A DNA stretch of 64,000 bases, from the NCBI GenBank assembly GCA_009869945.1, contig WIXG01000078.1:62001-126000 (forward strand), written 5' to 3'. The notes beneath the pieces were generated by a model. It saw only the letters and a program-made list of their open reading frames with translations. It was not told the DNA's origin and did not search any database. The stretch is from Mesaphorura yosii (Eukaryota; Arthropoda; Collembola; Poduromorpha; Tullbergiidae). Of this stretch, positions 27,001 to 41,644 are shown in pieces (the stretch's first letter is position 1; every line of letters starts with the position of its first letter). A program made the translations under genes and the position numbers.

Positions 27001-30000
27001 AGGCAATAAATTATAAAAGTATTATTTGCCAGCCAGCAACGATTTATGGCTCCACTCAGATAAAAGCGCTTTGAACTCTGGCCCTGTTAGGATGATTGCA
27101 CTACGCAAGCGGCTGCACGATGCACGAAACGCTCAAGAGATCCAGATTACGTGTTATTAAAACTGATTGTGCTCAAAAACGAAAAGAAGAGAAACTCACT
27201 TGGCGCGCGTTTCTTGAAAGTCATTCTCATCTTATTTACTTTCACCCGCTGCGACACAAATTGCTACACAATGATTCCTAATAAAATATTTGTTTAACAG
27301 CAAACCTCATCAGCAGCTCTGAACGTCTGAACTCGGTCTCGTCTCATCTCTGGTCATGCTCATTACATTCTATTACATATTGTAATCGTAATCTCAAGTG
27401 ATCTCGCTAGGCAGCTAGACTCACACAGTTCGCGAGCTCGGATTTGAGGATTGAAATTGAACTAATGCGGGAATTCATGTATTGTTGTCTGTTCCGCATC
27501 TCGCTGCACTGTGCGTATTTGACGTGACTTGGTTATGATTTCAATTAAAATGATGCACGGGCAGAAGATTAATAATGGGAGAATGAATTGTACAAAAATG
27601 GTAACAACGACAATGACGCCTTGTTCTTGTTCACAGACCAGCATAAAATTACGATACATGGCTCATGGCATGGCTGTCCGTTCTTATGCTCTCTGCATTG
27701 CACTTTCTTGGTCATTAGTTGTAAATCAAATCGTACGCTGCTATAGTTGCATGTGAATGTGAGGAAAGGTCTCCCGCAGCCAAAACACAGCCAGCCAGCA
27801 TAAACATACAAACAAGCCACAATTGTAAACGCCAGAATTATAATCTTACAAGTTACAACGTTTTAATGTAGAAAATGTCATTCATATCTCGTGAACAACG
27901 TGAATCTAGTGAATTGCCATTAATGGAGTCGTCGTTCGCTGTTCATACCTTGTACAAGTCGAAAACATGTTGCTCGCTACAGATATGGAATTGGCCACGG
28001 TTTTATGACATGCACTTACTCTCTTTTTAATAGTACGACGACTAACGGGCTGTGATTGATTATTCGTGTATTCGCTAATTTTATGGCCCGACTTCCTGCG
28101 CTTGTTGCTTTCAGCTGAGAGTGCGAATGTGCTCAAAATTTTAAAATATGTCTCATTATCGCAATCACTTCTTCATATTTAGGATTTTATGGGTTTCAGG
28201 AGTGAGCCGACTAATTAATGCAATTATGCCATGCTATATCTTGAACACATCCCCACGCGCACTATCCTGCATTTAAGCCATAGTTAGTGCAAATATACTT
28301 AATGCACCCTTAATTCAGGATTGGTTGCGGGATTAATGTGAAAAATGAATTATTGCTCTCCGCTGCTGCTTCTGTATAACACTAAAATTAAATTCCAATT
28401 TCAGAAATTACAGATTTATGTTGGACTACACGGTACGATGCAATGGGAATTTCATTAATGCACTCGCTATTCATGACCAGATGCAATACTTTAAATCGAA
28501 TTCATAATCTTTACGGTAAACACGCTCAGAACTCAAACCTACGAATCCTCATCGCAGTCGCAGTACGCGGTTATTAACAAAAGTGCTTCTCACAATCTCA
28601 CAACAGTGCAATGAGTTGGCAATGCAATAAATGCAATAATACACGAGAAGGGTCGGTCAAAAATTCGAGTTCGAGTGTTGAACCTTCACTTCAATAAAGC
28701 ATTACGTAATTACTGCAGTTTTCGTGCCGAAGTCATTAAGAACGTGATTAACCACCGCAATAATGAATTCATTGCATTGCAATTACAAAATTATAAGTCC
28801 ATGAGCCATGCGCAATTCGCATTTATCAAGATTAGGCAAATTCTTTATTAAACCAAGTGCATGTAAAACATCATAAAAATATTAATTGAAATTTGTTAAT
28901 TTTTTGTACCATTTCGTATCATATCGGCCGACGAAACGAGAACGTGTAAGTGTATCATGTGTACACAATGTAACCGAGATTACCTGCGACTGACGGCGAT
29001 CTTTCCTGCGCTCGATGCACTGCACGACAACCAGGAACAGAGACAAACGGCAAGGATGACAAAATCCGTGCCTGAATAATTGGGAAATCGTATAAAAAGT
29101 GGAAAACAAGATTTTACCATTAAGTGCGGAGAATAAATACACGGAGCGTAATAATTGTCAAAATATTGAGATAAGGTCGTGGATTCCCGTCCTCAGTCAT
29201 TGCGGGCTACGATAATGAATGCCGTGCCGCCACAATCACAATCACACACACCAGGCACAACGTAATAAATGTCCATCCAGTATTAAACATAAATTAATTT
29301 TAGTTGGTGAGCGCATCTTGCATCTTGCGTCCTGCGTCTGTCGGCACGGCATGAAAGGAACCACGCAACACGTTAAGCTAGGGGCAAAGGTTCACGAATC
29401 CAAGGCATTGGATTTATTATCCGACCGGGCATGCATGCAGCCCAGTCTGTTGCCGTTGCCCCTTGCAGTTTAATGCCAATGTAAATGTCATCGGCTCAGG
29501 CAAGGCAAGCGCAGCATCGGACTCCGCATCTCGGCTCTCGTAAAGTGCAGCGTAATGAATGGTATTAAAATTCGGTTTGGAAGTTTCTTTCTCCTTATCT
29601 TCATCTGGCATTTAAGAGAAAGAGGAGTGTTCTCTTCTCGGCCGGCCGGTGCAGGATTCTTGACGATGTTAATAAGCCAGTCGATAATAATATGTAAATG
29701 AGGCCGTACCTGTTTGGATTAATGGTCACTTTAATTTTATGTACGTCTTTCACTTAATTTTATAATCATTTCCCATTTCGATTGCGAGACAATGCGTAAT
29801 GAAATGAGGAACATGGCGAGATGAGAACTCCTGAGAGCCAGATCGAGGCTTCGAGGCCGTGGTCGTGGCTGCGAGTCCGCCTGACTTTTATTAGTCTGGC
29901 TCAGGCGCTGGCGTTGTAAAACCTTTTATTTTTGGGAATGTTACGAGCTTCATTCGTATTATGATCCTTTTTTTAAAGTGGTATGTTGATGGACAAGTTA

Positions 30001-33000
30001 CAAGAGATCATAAAATGTTATGAGTATGTGAACGTGAAGGAGGAGCCGCTGCCGTATTTCTTCTCGCCTGACTCCAGTCACGGGTACGGTTAAGAGTTTA
30101 TTTATTTTTATGAAGTGAAACGTCTCGGTGGCTGTGGCACTGGCTGTGGCTGAATATGAAAAGATGGGAGTAATAATCATCATATTTATTTTTAGTGGCA
30201 GTGTGTTTAGTTTGGAAAATGAGACTCGGCTTAACTCCTTGGCTTGAGTCAGGCATAGAATTTAATACAAGGATCAGATTTCATTATTTGATGATGAGCG
30301 CAAGATAACCACTGAATGATGATGCCGGTAATCACAATCATGACGGCCAGCCACGATTTGACTTGGCCATTCATTGCTCAGTTCCAGTTTAAGTTTATCA
30401 TCTGAAATACTAATTATATGCTATTCCATCCTTAGCCGAAGTCCGAGGCCAAGCCAGTGCAAAGTCAGTGCGTAGAAGGGACGAGTGTAAGTGTAAATGG
30501 GGAGAATTCCATAAATCACTCGCAGGCGCCAAGGAGCGGACACCGGAAACCCAATCCTGCGACTGCGACTTGCGTCCCGTCCTGGTCTAACTGCTAACTC
30601 AGCCTGTCTTGGTTCCCGGGTGACAACTTTCCAGCCACCAGCCGTCAGCCCAGCTTCCTCACAGCTGGAGCACTCTCAAAGTGTGATCTTTCTCAGTCGC
30701 GATGTCATTCGAGCTGACTTGTCACAAACCATGCATTCTATTGCATTACGGGTACAGACACCAGGCCTAATTACTCGTCTCACACCCAGCAGCAGCAGCG
30801 CAGCGAGCAACAATGTAACACTGGTAGACATGTTAATTGCCTGACAACCAACCAAAACCAGACCATGTATCCGTACATTTGGGGTTCATTATCCAAAGCA
30901 TAAAACATTGTTACAATTATTCCGAGATCAAGTTACAAAATGTAACAATTTACTCACGCAGTCGTGTACATGTAAAGTACATCGCGTGTATGACATACCT
31001 TCTTATTAGTCAAAAATATGTACTACAAATGCATACAGCTTGGAGCGCCATCACGATTCAGGACCCATGTCCAGACTTTGGCCTATTAACATAAATTCTT
31101 ATCAGGCCCATCGAATTCCAAGTCGTGAAGTCGTCCATTTAAATACTGATTTATTGAATTCCAAACTGGAGCCATAAAGCATTACAAGAGCCATGAGCCA
31201 TGAGAACCTGGATTGGATTCAATCCATACAATTATCGAAATGGATGAATTTTCAGTGCACTTCATTGCAGTGAAATGGCAGCTCAGCTCAATGTGATTAA
31301 AAACGAAGATAAAGGGCTCTTTTTGTTTTAATGATTCTTCTCTCTCCGGTCGTGTTTGTGTCACCTTTCCCGTTTATAATGAGACTCGGGCTGTCAACAC
31401 ACGCAACAGCAATAGCGCAACGTGACGCGACGAGAAGAGTTTAATAATAGAAAACAACGTTGTTCATGTGTCACTTCATTTTCTCTTTTATCGTCGTTGC
31501 TCTTCAAACGCTAGAATTTTATGAGAACGAGATTTCTCAACCCGGAGTCAGGCAGTCACATCAAGAAGGGTTGCTTTATTTTTGTATTATTGAACTATTT
31601 GAAAACCCTTTTACCACTTGTACGCAATGCAGACGGACGACTCGATTTGATCTCCGAACCGACCGGCCTGAACCTGAACCGAGAGCCGGGCCTACATTTT
31701 TACGATAGGACGTCTCGTACCTGGTACCTACAAAAAGCGTCACTTCGCTGACATAATGGCGCCTAATGAAATCAGTTCTGTGATCGTACATGGTCAAGAA
31801 CCCGAAAATCCTTTTTAGATTCCTCAGCCAGCCAAGCCAGTTCGTAATTTACGAATTACGAATCCTTTGTCTTTGTCCTTAAAGGCTCAGGTTAGTTATT
31901 AAAAGGACTGCGGCTGCATTTCATTACGACGACGATTACGAGATTACGACAACTCTGCGGTTGCGGTTAAGTCTGGAGTCGTTCTTAATCCTGAACCGAG
32001 ACTTTGGTTGGTCTCGGTCGACCGTGCATTCTTGGGAGATTTTCTTTTAAAATCCTGCTTATGCTCTGCCCGCGCACAGCGCCGTCGTATTAGCATAAAT
32101 TAAAGTCAAGTTACGTGTAGCAATATTCATATTCATTAAGCGGCTGTGACTCGAGCTTCCAGAATACGAATCCGAGTATAAAGATTATGATTTTTTTTTG
32201 GCTTCCTGTTTTCCAGTAGTTGTACGACATGCTTGTATTTAATAAACACCACAAATATTTATAAAAAATTAATGTCACTCCGACATGACATAAACTATTT
32301 CAACGTTCAACTCGCTCGCGTCGCGCACTGGAATTTTTAGGATAGCGATAGGAATGAGGACGACGAGAATACCAAAATTCATTGGCGCCATGCGTCGCAG
32401 TGCAGTGCAGCCGAGGTTATTATTGAGACAGACGTTTCATGGAAACGCGAACAGCAGGTTTTCATGCCTCGGCGCTATTTCAAGCAGCTTGTGGTGACAG
32501 CGACCCAACTGCTGCTGAACTGGACTCAAGTTGACATCAGCACAGACTGCACTATTTCATTGTTTTAAACGAAATGCGCAAGACGCAATGAAATGAAATG
32601 CAACACGATCATCACGCTTGGGTCAACTCGCTGTGGCTCAAATACCTGAAATGGGTTTAGTGGCTGTAAGTGGGACAATCAGGCGCCGTGCGGAGTCAAA
32701 TGTCAAGATGTTTCTTAAGACGTTAATTGGTCTGCTCAATCATTTCTTAATAGGGGGTGGAGAAACGCCTGGCTGGCTTTTGTTTTATGGAGGGCTCAGT
32801 TGAAGGGCCCACTTCTCGTTCTTTCTCCATAACAAAATACTTGACTATCGACTTGACTTGGTGCATATTTATTTTGCGTCTATTAACATTGCTCATTGCT
32901 ACACTGTGCATTTCTGTCTTTCTCTACTTGAATAATTCATTATTAATGCAGTGTGGAACATAAAATAGATTGAACTGCAATGTGAAAACATCCCTTCGGG

Positions 33001-33113
33001 TGATCTAATTTATTAAAATTCCTGGGTAAAAAATAAAAATTAAAAACTAAAATTAATAAAATTAAAATTAGTGCTGGGAATATAACTCATTTTTAGCAGC
33101 GCCTACAATATAA
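24065..33113. other. Long non-coding stretch
   Basis: About 9 kb without a gene I can support. Open frames are short and scattered, with no recognisable domains and no consistent splice-site pairs. The composition matches the DNA on the other side of the Iroquois gene, with many TAATTA, TGCATT and GATTACG words. It is plausibly regulatory or neutral intergenic DNA. Confidence 0.5.
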
Positions 33114-33386
33114 AGTGTCATCCGCTTCACTGACAAGTCGACTTTACTCGAGGTGGAGGATGAAGATAACAAATTAAACGGGCTTTGTATTCCATTTGTC
33201 ATCAATAATCTTCGACCACCTGAAGAAACGATTATAGGACCCGATAGAAAAATCCAAAACATCACCTCACTTCAATTTATGTCAGATGATATTCGAGATA
33301 TTCGAAAGTGTGAGAAAAAGTTAGAGTGGGCCACGCATCCACATTACGCAAAACGCAAGAAGAAATCTGAACAAAAACATTCATAA
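33114..33386 (+). CDS. Unidentified coding-like fragment (terminal exon or gene remnant)
   Basis: The frame is open from 33114 to the stop at 33384-33386, about 90 codons. The composition is protein-like: Asp/Glu-rich at first (TDKSTLLEVEDEDNK), then LRPPEETIIGPDRK, and a Lys-rich end (HYAKRKKKSEQKHS). There is no ATG near its left end; the frame runs back to a stop at 33111-33113. A TTTTTAG acceptor-like site lies at about 33089-33095, and an A/T-rich tract precedes it. It may be a 3' exon of a gene whose other exons are not recognisable here, or a decayed copy. I do not recognise the family. Confidence 0.35.
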   Translation, partial: SVIRFTDKSTLLEVEDEDNKLNGLCIPFVINNLRPPEETIIGPDRKIQNITSLQFMSDDIRDIRKCEKKLEWATHPHYAKRKKKSEQKHS

Positions 33387-36300
33387 AAGTTGGCATTTTG
33401 TGTCTGTAATTACGATTACGATTATTGTTATTGTTTAATGAAACGGAGTTGCTTCAAAATGCCTGCATTACCTGTTTGAATTTATGAAACATTGTATTGC
33501 AATTACTGTAATCATAATCGTAAGAACGCCCCGTACCGTGCTGCATGTGTAAAAGTGCGGAATGTACACAGGCAGGCTTGGCCTGGTCTTTCGAAATTTC
33601 AAAATGAGACCGATTTGTATGCTGACCCATGCTCCTTCCTCTGCCCGCATTCGATATTTAGACCAAGCTCCAAGTCCCGCATTGCGTGCTACCGCAGGAG
33701 CATATGCATTGCTTGCCTGCACGTAATTCTTGGATCAAATTCTAATTAATCCTCGTAATCAGCAAATGAAATGGAAACGACTCGACTTTCGACCAATCGA
33801 ACGGCTGGCTTGGCATTTCATGCGAATACAACAGCATAAATTATTCGTGCGACCACGAAAATATGAATAGAAGACATGAAATAATGTAATACATTAAAAT
33901 TAAGTGCCATTGTACGTTCACAGTGTTAAAAACAATGTAATCTGTTCAAAACGTTATTTTATGGCATGACAAATGTGAACGTGAAGGTGTACGGTAAGCT
34001 TCGGCCACGGCAGATGAAAATGAGATTAACATTCATGTTCTATGCTTTATGTCGTCATGGCTGGGACTGGTAACTCATTTTAATAATTTTACAATGCGTT
34101 ATGCAGCATTGCAGCATTGCAGCGATATTTTTATTACACTTTTACAACTCCGCCTCTTGAGCAGTGTAGACGTAAAATGGGTATAACCAACGACGTGTTT
34201 CTGTACCTGCTTTCTTCTTCACGCAATGAGTTGCCGTCCCATTTTCATAAATTATTGAAAATACAGAAAATGCTTTCATTTGGGCCTCTGACCGTAATTA
34301 TTATTAATAGAAGCTTAATTTAAAGATTAAACTTTCAGAATGATCTGATCTTCATATTAGAAATACGCCCGCAATGAAGATACTCGAGCCAAGCATCTTG
34401 TAGCAATGAAATTTAATAGTTGTTAATTACACACTTGACTTGAGCTCACTCACGTTACATAAACAAGTGGCTCGTTACTTCAATCCTCTATCGCATGGGC
34501 GTACGAGCCAACGAGCCGTGTCGATGCTTTGAATTGGTTGTTAAGTGCTGCTTTTGGAAGTATGCGTTTATGGTGCCCAAACACGGCACCCACAAATTTG
34601 GAATTTGGGGAACTTAATCTCGAGGAGTGAATTAATGTGGGCTGTGGAAACTGGCCTTGTACATGAACATTTTTACAATCGTGCAACGGGCCTGGTCGAG
34701 CCGTGTGCGGAGAAAAATTCGGATTCTTTATAATAGTGAGATAAGGGATTTTATATTAGATTTGCATACAAACACAAGAATTTTGCTGGATACTTTATGG
34801 CCGTAATAATTGTAAAATCAGTTTCTGTTCGCAGAAATATTTAATCAAAGCTTGTAGTACACTTTGGGGTTGCATTTCAGATTTCAGGGTTTCCATCTTG
34901 GATTTTACTCCGAAACCCGACACAACACTCAAAACACAAACTACCACCAGGTAGAAACTGATACAGTCACATTCATAAAATGTACGTGTATCACTACTTT
35001 GAAAGGCACTGAACTCGGAATGAATTTAGCGTGTGCCTGCAAAACATGGAATTGCACTTCAACTGAAAGATTTCAAGATTACGAGATAATCATGTTTAAC
35101 CTTAATTAACAGATTGCATCAATTTAGTGTGATTGCGATTCAAATAGTTGAGCAAATTCAAGGCCTGCCGTCTGTCATAAAGTAGCGCTATGCACAAACA
35201 ACTTAATTCGTCTTGTCAGGATGCGTACCATCATTTGTCAATTAATTAGGCCGTGCTAAAGTCATTAAAATAACTTACTTGCCCGCTCGAAAGAGTTCAA
35301 AACACTGAAAAATACTTTTAGGATTTGAATTTGGAATTGTTTGTAAGAAGGTTTTGGTTTTTGGGCTAAGAATTATTGCAATTCAAGATTTTCTCGAAAA
35401 CAACTAAAAACAAGTTTAATCCATTCATTTTATTTGTACACGGCGATGCGATGGTTCACAACAAGCACTTACAGGCTCAATAAATCAGTATAAAATGCAA
35501 TTGTTGCAATTGCAATCGCGTACACATACGAATAAAACGTACAAAAATACAACCCGAGTTTCACAATTTACAACGTACAACGAATTCGAATTGTTATCAC
35601 GCAGACAGCAGGCTGAGGCTGAGGGTTCAACCTCAGCCTCATTTTCCTTATTGCGATTGCGATTACAATTGCAAAGACCAAGTAAAGGTAAAATTCAATG
35701 GCATGAATACGAATACGAGTACGAATTTGAGGAAATTAAGATTCTAATCTGCATGCATCGAAGGCGACGGCGACACGACGACCAGCGAGCAGAGGAGCAG
35801 AGCATCGAAGGAATTTCTTGTAAACTTATTTAGTTATAAATCCGGACTGTTGACGTTGATGTCCCATGAAGAATTCATTCAATTCATTCAAAGGCAATTA
35901 TTTCAGCCACAACTACATTTGTGGACTTTTCTTCAGTATAAGCACAAGGTGTGGCTTGAATTGCATTGCATTGCATCTTTTTTATCTCTTAATTCAAGAC
36001 AACTCATCCATCGTCAGTCAAAGCGTGGTGACAAGACAAGAACTCAATAAAATATGTATTATGATAATTCCTACACGACGACAGTAATGTACTCACATTC
36101 TAATTATTCAAGTATGTAAATCGCAGTACATGCAATTAATTAGCGTCCTGATGTGTAAAACTCGATATAAAAGTGAGTACTGGACGCAGACGCGAGCTCG
36201 GAATGCACACGAGCATAGATTCCTACAACTTGTCATCGCTGTCAACTGTCCGTCAGTCCGTCTGTCGTTCGTCGTAGTCTGGGCCTGACTAACCTTGATG

Positions 36301-39300
36301 GCCATCAGCCATTGGCCATTAGCATTCCAATTCCACTTGAATTGGCATTGGCAGTCCAAAGCCATTATCATTATGTCAGCATATAAAAATGTAAATTCAT
36401 TCAGTCTCACGACAGCCAGATGAGACTGCCAAATTCATTCATTCTTTGCGTTTGCGGCGCGGTATGGTGGAATCCGAACACGAACGCAAACGCGACTGCC
36501 CCGTGTCCGTGTTCGCTGGTCCAAACGGTTACAAATCTTCAATTTCATTATCTCGCAGGTCCATCAGACTTGTAGGTCCAAATAATGAAATTTTTATTGC
36601 ATGCGATGCTCGGGCACGGCCGGTAATGATCTCGTGCAAAGCAAACCGCACGGAAAAACGCGACGCAAAATGACCATTGTTCCAGCTCAACATCCTGACT
36701 GCATTGCGCTGCATTGTTGTGGGCAGGCTTGAATTAATGGTGTGTCCAAAATTATAGCCGTCTCCCGTAGCCATTTTATAGGACTACACCTGTGGTTTGA
36801 GTACCGTCGGCCTTCACTATTCAAACCTTTACTTACTTGCGTGGCTGGCTACATGGATGCCCACCGTCATCATCATAATTATTTTCCACATTAATGGTGA
36901 TGATAATGATGATATGGTGAGCGTCTTTTAATAAAAAGTCAGCTTGTGGACAGGATTTTACATTTTACTGGCACTGCCTGCGCTGGTAAACTTTTTTGTG
37001 TAGTGCTGTGCTGAACTGTAAACAACTTGTACTCGTAGTCTGTTCGCTGTATGTAAGCCATATGTTGTCTTGTCCCATGCATGCATATATGTGTACAATT
37101 ATTTGTACTATTACATTGTCAACATTTCAACACAACATGAACAAGTACAAATACAAAATACAAAATTTTATTAAACCATAAGCCATAAAGACGGAGTGCG
37201 TATAAATTATGGTGATGATAATTCTGAATGGCTGTGGCTGTTGCTGCAAAGCTGCTGCTGCATTATTTAAGGAATAATTAGTTTATAAATTATATTCCTA
37301 ATTTATGAACTTGCACGACTTGTACGTTCAATATCCGTGTTTATAAATCTACTTTCGTGTCAGCAGCTAAGAAATGAATCTACGGGGCGGTTTAATGAAT
37401 GAATGAACTCCTCAAACAGTAAATTAACATGTGAAGGCATTTGCGAACATTTTCCCACAGAAAATCTCCCACAATTTCCTCAATGCTCAGTTCAGTACGG
37501 TGAAAGTTCAATGATTAAGCATGCAGGGAGAGGATTTGCTGTTTGGCGCATCCAACAACAAATTAATAACTCACACGCGCGCCGCACGTCCTCACTAACA
37601 CTAACGATCCATTTCCATTAATTCTATTAAATTACATAATTTTGTAATCATAGTCCCTAATCTGATCAACGCACTTTGCGAAGCATTATCCTATCATTGC
37701 AATGCACTGGCATTGCCCTAATGTACTCTTCGCCGTACGTGCGTACAATGTTGCTTCATGAAGGGTGTAAGTGTGAGTGCAAAAGAGAAAAGTGTCAATG
37801 ACATTAGTCACACTCTCACACTCACTCCTCGCCCGCCTGGTCGCCCGCCTGCTCCTCGCTCTAGAAATAGAGTCGAGTCAAATGAGAATGGGCATGCGGG
37901 ACTCAATTCGAGTAACGCAAAAGGCAATGGCAAACGCAAATGCTTCCTAATTGAAAACCCATTAGAGGACACAATGCATGGCTTGGCGGGGCCACAGCAA
38001 GTTTGCAACAACTTAAACTGATTGAAATGAATGAACGAGCAGCTAATAATGTGGTGGGCTCATCACACGGACGCAGAACAGTTACTCAGTCAGTCAGATA
38101 ATAACACTAATGGCAATGGCTAACTGTAACTGAACAAATGTCCCGCGATATGACGCGGTGCGGTGATGTGCCGTACCTCACAAATGGATTTATAATGCCT
38201 TTTAATGTGAGTTGTTAAATCTATTTTCTGCAACATGGAAAAATGCCTCGGACAACGCGACAAATAATGTCAAAATGCACTTTAATTTCGTTCTCATATG
38301 GCTTAGCCGACGACGAGTCGGGCTTAAGCACTTTAATTCGATGCCAATTGTTGAAAAATTAATCCACAAAGTTCCTGCTCGTCAAAGTGAAGCGTCTCAG
38401 TGAAATTATGCGGTATTAAATCCATTGATTTGAGATTTCGTATTCAAATGTCCGACTTGCAAAGTAAAATGCATTGAAATAAGCTGAAGTTTCGCTTTTG
38501 CTTTTGCCTGCTTTGGATTGCTTTCTGTGTGATGGGATTTACCATTCACAAATAAGTTCTCTGCTGCTTGTTGACAGCTTCCAGGCTGGACTCAAAATTA
38601 AAAGATTTAAGGCATAAGGCAGAAAGGCAAGGCAAAGCATTCCAATGGGACGACAACCGCTGTTGTGTGTGTGAGAATGAATGAAATCTAATACATTAAT
38701 TGGTTAAATCTTTTTAAGTGTAAAGTTGTTGTAGGCTGCAACAATATCATAACACAAATGTATACATTTCAATTTCTCACGGTCACTTCTTTCAAATGCT
38801 GCTTCTCTTTAAATCTCCGGAGACCGGAGAGAGTTTCATTCACAAAAATAAACACTCATAATTTCTACGGCCCTACGCTGAAGCCCCCTTCACTGCCTGC
38901 GATGCACTGCCACTGACTGACTGCTTCTGGCTTTTACTCATTTCGGAAGTGTCCCTGCTGAGGTTTTAAGTCCGCTTCCATTCTGGTCCACATCATCCAA
39001 GCTTACAAAGCCGATTGCGTCTGGCATCGCGTATTTGCAATTATTTTGACCTCCAGTCCATAAATTGCTGCTATGGTTGTATGAATGATTATTGACTTTG
39101 GTGGACCGGAGACAGATTTTAATTCTTGCTCGATTAAAGAAAAGGAAACGACCAGACAATTTATCTTGTGCTCGCGGAATTTCTCGTGAATGAAATTCTT
39201 TACTCGACACGTCCACAATGCCGTGCACAATGACCGTTGCGTGTACATTGCCGTGGTGTCCAACCTTAAACTATTTCTGCCATTGTTCCGCTGGCATTAT

Positions 39301-41178
39301 TTGGTCCATCGTCGTCCTCCCCAAAACGCATACGAATAAGTGAGAGTGAGATGTACGTCCCTAGAAAAATTCTATTCATTGAATAAAAATCGAATTTCAT
39401 TCCTATTTTTGTTTATTCCATTCAGGCTCAGGCACGCAAAAAATAAATATGATTTCTAATATTACTGAATTGGTATTTGTGCTTGGCTTCGTGAATCAAT
39501 CTTTTGACTTGTATTTGTGTTTTGGGCAAAGCGCAGGGCAAAAAGGCAGCAGAATTATGAATTTTACGAACAACATACCAATTCACAATGCAAAGTGTCA
39601 GTTCTGGCGTGCTTTGTGTGCGACTGTGTGAAGGGATGATCTATGAATCCTCTGACTGCACTGAGCTTTGAGTCAAGCTGAACCACCATTCATACATTCA
39701 TTGTTGTGTAAATGGTCAATCCCTCGGCTTTGTGCCATTGTGCACGAGGACACTTGTGCTACCGTGCAGAGGCTGACCTGACCTCACACCTTGGCCTGTG
39801 TCAATATTTTGGGGAAATATTCCTCCTTTAAATTGCCCGTACACCCTGCCTGCTTGCTGCCTGGGCAGGCTTGATAGTCATTCAAGGAGCGTTCGGGCAT
39901 TCGGGCATTCGAGCATTGGTCATGGTCCAATTTCAATTGTTCTCCTTATTCTCACAACAATGTAATTCCTGCCTTGATTTTTCAGGTGTGTACGTTTTGG
40001 TGTAGCGTCTCTTGTATTTCTCCTCCCAACTCGTCATTCACACCATGTCCAACCAGCACAAATACAAATGTCAAATTTCTTTGCTCAATTTACGACGCTC
40101 AATCTGGCGTGACTGATTTCACTAAATAAATACATCAATTCTTGCCAATGCCAATGTCAAATATTATTGCAACTGTCACCATCAACTTTAACACTGCTAT
40201 CCTAAAGTAACTACCTTCTGGAACGTGTTGTATTGCTTTTCATTTGCGGTTCAAACGGCGTTCATTTTTATGAGTTATTTCCACAAGGTGCAGTGTGTAG
40301 AATGTAGAAGTCCATTGCCCAATAGATTTATAATGGTTAAAGTCCCTGTTTCCGATTTCCGGTGTGTTCGTCCGACTTCTGTCACGTGCTACACCCAAGC
40401 GACTGGCAGCGGAACAAGCCCTAAAATTCCTAAGAGTAATGAAGTTGAGCTTGCTAATTGCAACTAATTTAGAATTTTCTTAGATGCAGAAAGAAAACGG
40501 GTTTTGGTTGCATAAATTTCGGTGACCATTGAAAGTGATACCGATCCCAGTTTGAATTTACTTTGTGAGGTTTTCAGTGAATTTAGCTCGGCTAAGCCCC
40601 TTTGGCTTCTCCTGTGCCATCTGTTTCCTAATTCAGTCACTCCAACAGTCACACCAGAAGACCATCAACCCCACTGCCAGAAATGCCGGATAACGTACCC
40701 TGCCTGGCGTAGCTGCTTGATTGTTGGTAGCGTGATCACGGGCCGGCCGCTGCCGTCGTGTGATACAATTTAATTCCTTCCAAGTGGGTGGTATACAAAC
40801 TACCCAGCTCGCAGTTAGTACGACATGAATTAAGTCGTTAGCATTATGTGTAGTAAGAGATAATAATTCATTGCGGGAAGAAAGGAAAAACATTTCGGAC
40901 ATCTAAAGAAAAGAAAAGAAAGAAGAAGCACCAAAAAGATATTTGGAAGCCTATTAAAGTGTCTTCTTGTTTAAAATGACGGACAATACCCAGCACAGAG
41001 CAGGCAGCCAGGGACAGGACAACACGAAGTAAGACAAGGTATCAAGCTGTGTGTGAATTTCATTTTGCCTCCAAAGGACAAAGTAGAGAAATATTCCCAT
41101 GCCATGCCATGGCTTGGCCTTAATAAATACCTTCATAATGGATCCGAATTCCTCTGCTTCACTGTTGACCATTTATCT
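33387..41178. other. Long non-coding stretch
   Basis: Nothing is supported as coding. A perfect short hairpin sits at 35615-35640. The minus-strand reading around 40480-40650 looks faintly repeat-like (WHRRSQRG in translation), but I could not support an element. Confidence 0.45.
35615..35640. repeat. Perfect 10-bp hairpin
   Basis: GAGGCTGAGG (35615-35624) and CCTCAGCCTC (35631-35640) are perfect reverse complements around a 6-base loop. No T-run or gene context suggests termination. Its function is unknown. Confidence 0.6.
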
Positions 41179-41445
41179 TTTATTTGAAAGGATGAGAAAT
41201 TAGCTTACAAAACCAAAGACTATTGAAAGACAATAATCTTCTTTATATGTCATATTAAATTATTTACATATTAAGTTATTAGTCTATTAGCATTCCTCAG
41301 AGGGCTAACGGCAACGGCTAAGTGAGTTAGTTCAGCGAATTGCACTGATAGCTTGAAAAATGCAATTAATTATCAGGCGGCACTACCACCCATTTGTTAG
41401 GATGTCTGAAAGGACAAGTGACAACTGCAGCGCAGCAATTATCTG

Positions 41446-41644
41446 TTAGCTTGGTCCATCTCCCGAATGATGCTCTGCCACCGCTGAGGTCTGACCACCG
41501 GCACTGGCAAAGCCAACGTCGATGATTTGAGGACGCTCCTCCAACATCTCCTTTTCTTCAACCTACAAAGAATTCAAAAATTGACATTGCTCCTCTGCTT
41601 GACCTCTTTAGTTGACATTGACAAGCCCGACTCACCGAATTCAT
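41446..41644 (-). CDS. Candidate two-exon 41-residue peptide, unidentified
   Basis: ATG AAT TCG (41644-41636) is followed at once by donor GTGAGT, a 73-bp intron (41635-41563) ending TTTGTAG, and a second exon (41562-41446) open to TAA. The peptide is acidic: it starts MNS then VEEKEMLEERPQIIDVGF and ends in a Gly/Ser/His-rich tail HHSGDGPS. An AATAAA lies about 260 bases downstream (41179-41184, minus). The intron signals are good and the second exon looks coding. It could instead be the last exon of a longer gene whose upstream part is broken, because in-frame stops lie just upstream of the ATG. I do not recognise the family. Confidence 0.35.

Noticed and set aside
40464-40652. Minus-strand frame resembling translated dispersed repeats (WHRRSQRG)
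   Set aside because: Resemblance is vague and there are no repeat ends or duplication to define an element.
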